A stretch of DNA of 64,000 bases from Catenuloplanes niger. GTDB lineage: Bacteria > Actinomycetota > Actinomycetes > Mycobacteriales > Micromonosporaceae. The stretch lies in the NCBI RefSeq assembly GCF_031458255.1, contig NZ_JAVDYC010000001.1:7426501-7490500 (forward strand), read 5' to 3'. The notes under the pieces were generated by a model that saw only the letters and a program-made list of their open reading frames with translations, had not been told where the DNA came from and did not search any database. Below, piece after piece: positions 62,816-64,000 of the stretch; the stretch's first letter is position 1; each line of letters opens with the position of its first letter. A program made the translations under genes and the position numbers.

Positions 62816-63178
62816 TCATCGGACGGAGCGCGGCCCGAGCACCTCGGCGCCCAGCGCGGTGACGCGTTCCCGCAGCCCGCGGTCCGCGGTGACGACCACG
62901 ACGGCGGGATCGTCCGCGTCCCGGACGAGATCCACGATGGTGTCGTCGCCGGAGCCGGGCGCGTCCACGACGGACACCTCGGGCGCGGCGCCGATGCCCG
63001 TCGCGTGGCCCTCGACGACCAGCACCACGTCCAGCGGGGGCGGCAGGCCGGGCAGCCCGGCGGCGGCGAGCGGGCGCAGTCGCTCCCGCAGCCGCACGGC
63101 GGCGCCGGCGCGGTCCTTCCACCACCCGTCCGGGACCGAGCCGACCACGTTCGCCCCGTCGACCAGCAGTAACGTCAT
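62816..63178 (-). CDS. NYN/PIN-like (YacP-type) ribonuclease-domain protein
   Basis: The 120-aa protein begins MTLLLVDGANVVGSVPDGWW, the NYN-domain opening with a metal-binding Asp, and continues LDVVLVVEGHATG, SGDDTIVDLVRDADDPAVVVVTADRGLRERV with further conserved Asp. NYN/PIN-like enzymes cleave RNA. The length is short but complete. The start is set by the conserved Met at 63178. It is a single gene between the WXG cluster and a LysR gene. Confidence 0.85.
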   Translation of the reverse strand: MTLLLVDGANVVGSVPDGWWKDRAGAAVRLRERLRPLAAAGLPGLPPPLDVVLVVEGHATGIGAAPEVSVVDAPGSGDDTIVDLVRDADDPAVVVVTADRGLRERVTALGAEVLGPRSVR

Positions 63179-63235
63179 GCGGTCCACCCTAGGCCGCGCG
63201 GCCCGCGTTTCCGCGCACCCGGAGCGGGACGTTCC

Positions 63236-64000
63236 TCATGTCGCCAGGGCGACGTGCGGCCGGCCCGGCTCGTGCGGGACGGTGGCGGCCGCGGGGCCGG
63301 GGCTCTGGACGCCGAGCCGCGGCTTGCCGGCCACCCAGTCGAGGTACCGCGTGTTGCGGGCGATCGAGTCCAGGTACGACTCGGTGGCCAGCTCGACCAC
63401 GCGGTGCGCGAAACCGGCCGCGCCGCTCTCCGGGTGCCAGCCGACCAGGTGCCGCCAGCGCAGCGGCGTGCCGGCCAGCGGCACCGTCACCAGGCCGGGC
63501 GGCGGCCGGAAGGTGGGCTGGCAGATGCCGATCGCGGCGCCGGACTCGACCATGTCGATCGCGGCCCGCACGTCGATCTCGAACACCTGGCGCGGCGTGA
63601 ACCCGGCCCGCGCGCACGCGGCGGCGAAGCAGTCCGCGAAGCAGCCGTCGCCGGGCGCGGCCACCCAGTTGTCGTCCGCGAGCTCGCCGAGCGCGACCTC
63701 GTCCGCACCGGCCGCCTTGTGGCTCTCCGGCAGCATCACGCACACGCCGTCCACCGCGACCGCGGTCCAGGCGAGCCCGAACTCGGCGGACGGCGACGAG
63801 TCGCCGCACATGCCGAGCATTGCGAAGTCCAGCCGGCCGCCGGCCAGCTTCTCGTAGAGCTCGTCCCGCAGCCACGTGGAGTACGTGGTGATCTGCGCCT
63901 GGGGCTGGTCCTCCGCGAGCCGGCGCAGCAGTCCGCCGACGATCGGCCCCATGGTCGAGCCGATCCGGTACCGGGTGAGCGCGCTGCCGTTGCCGGCCAG
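63236..64000 (-). CDS. LysR-type regulator, N-terminus beyond window
   Basis: The visible 254 codons are the effector-binding half of a LysR regulator, reading RIGSTMGPIVGGLLRRLAEDQPQAQITTY, DELYEKLAGGRLDFAML and VDGVCVMLPESHKAAG, then FEIDVRAAIDMVESGAAIGICQP. The N-terminal DNA-binding domain lies past base 64000. The co-inducer is unknown. It ends 57 bases upstream of the NYN gene's start on the same strand. Confidence 0.85.
   Translation of the reverse strand: MAGNGSALTRYRIGSTMGPIVGGLLRRLAEDQPQAQITTYSTWLRDELYEKLAGGRLDFAMLGMCGDSSPSAEFGLAWTAVAVDGVCVMLPESHKAAGADEVALGELADDNWVAAPGDGCFADCFAAACARAGFTPRQVFEIDVRAAIDMVESGAAIGICQPTFRPPPGLVTVPLAGTPLRWRHLVGWHPESGAAGFAHRVVELATESYLDSIARNTRYLDWVAGKPRLGVQSPGPAAATVPHEPGRPHVALAT

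Overview
The window is GC-rich DNA (roughly 70-75% G+C by eye) with many GTG starts, ATGA/GTGA stop-start overlaps and F420-type enzymes. Together with SecA2, PhoX, MocR, WXG100-like and WD40/TIR proteins this points to an actinomycete, most likely a Micromonosporaceae-type genome such as Actinoplanes or Catenuloplanes. The genus is inference. I saw no rRNA, tRNA, CRISPR array, transposase or phage gene.

Layout. 1-5000: a truncated membrane protein, cobM and cobL (cobalamin), a PPOX-type flavin/F420 protein, a 680-bp intergenic repeat field with a palindrome about every 50 bp, and an EamA-type exporter with a low-complexity tail. 5000-13000: a GCS2 ligase, small membrane and hypothetical proteins, an RsbW-like ATPase, an ABC exporter and secA2. 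13000-17400: a diheme ferric-reductase-like membrane protein with a long charged tail, coupled to a NuoF-like/ferredoxin fusion. 17400-25500: ankyrin, VOC, cupin and alpha/beta-hydrolase genes and two paralogous STAND-type ATPases around an AraC-type regulator.

25500-34200 is a clear metabolic unit. A MocR regulator is divergent from beta-ureidopropionase, dihydropyrimidinase, an LLM oxidoreductase and a complete ABC importer, giving reductive pyrimidine or hydantoin use. 34200-36350 holds cysteine dioxygenase, rhodanese and an orphan OmpR-type DNA-binding protein with flanking CTATC/GATAG palindromes. Then come a membrane-anchored KAP-like NTPase, PhoX, and a two-component system divergent from a lipoprotein, adaptor and MacB-type ABC efflux set (40938-46248).

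46250-49750: a kinase-like protein with a broken P-loop, a DksA/TraR zinc-finger protein, a DHH phosphoesterase and a DUF72 protein. The first and last of these each have the same 71-bp structured element upstream, in the same orientation relative to their gene. 49800-53900: an AAA ATPase/nuclease-like protein, a LacI regulator and a GH1 beta-glucosidase.

53889-62620 is a run of six minus-strand genes: WXG100-like protein, unknown protein, FtsK/SpoIIIE-like ATPase, coiled-coil membrane protein, homocysteine methyltransferase, and a 988-aa WD40-GTPase-zinc ribbon-TIR protein. The first four form an ESX-like module. The TIR protein has the architecture of an immune-type signalling NTPase but lacks the segment that normally carries the catalytic glutamate. 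This is the region most likely to hold an undescribed system. A NYN/PIN-like protein and a truncated LysR regulator end the window.
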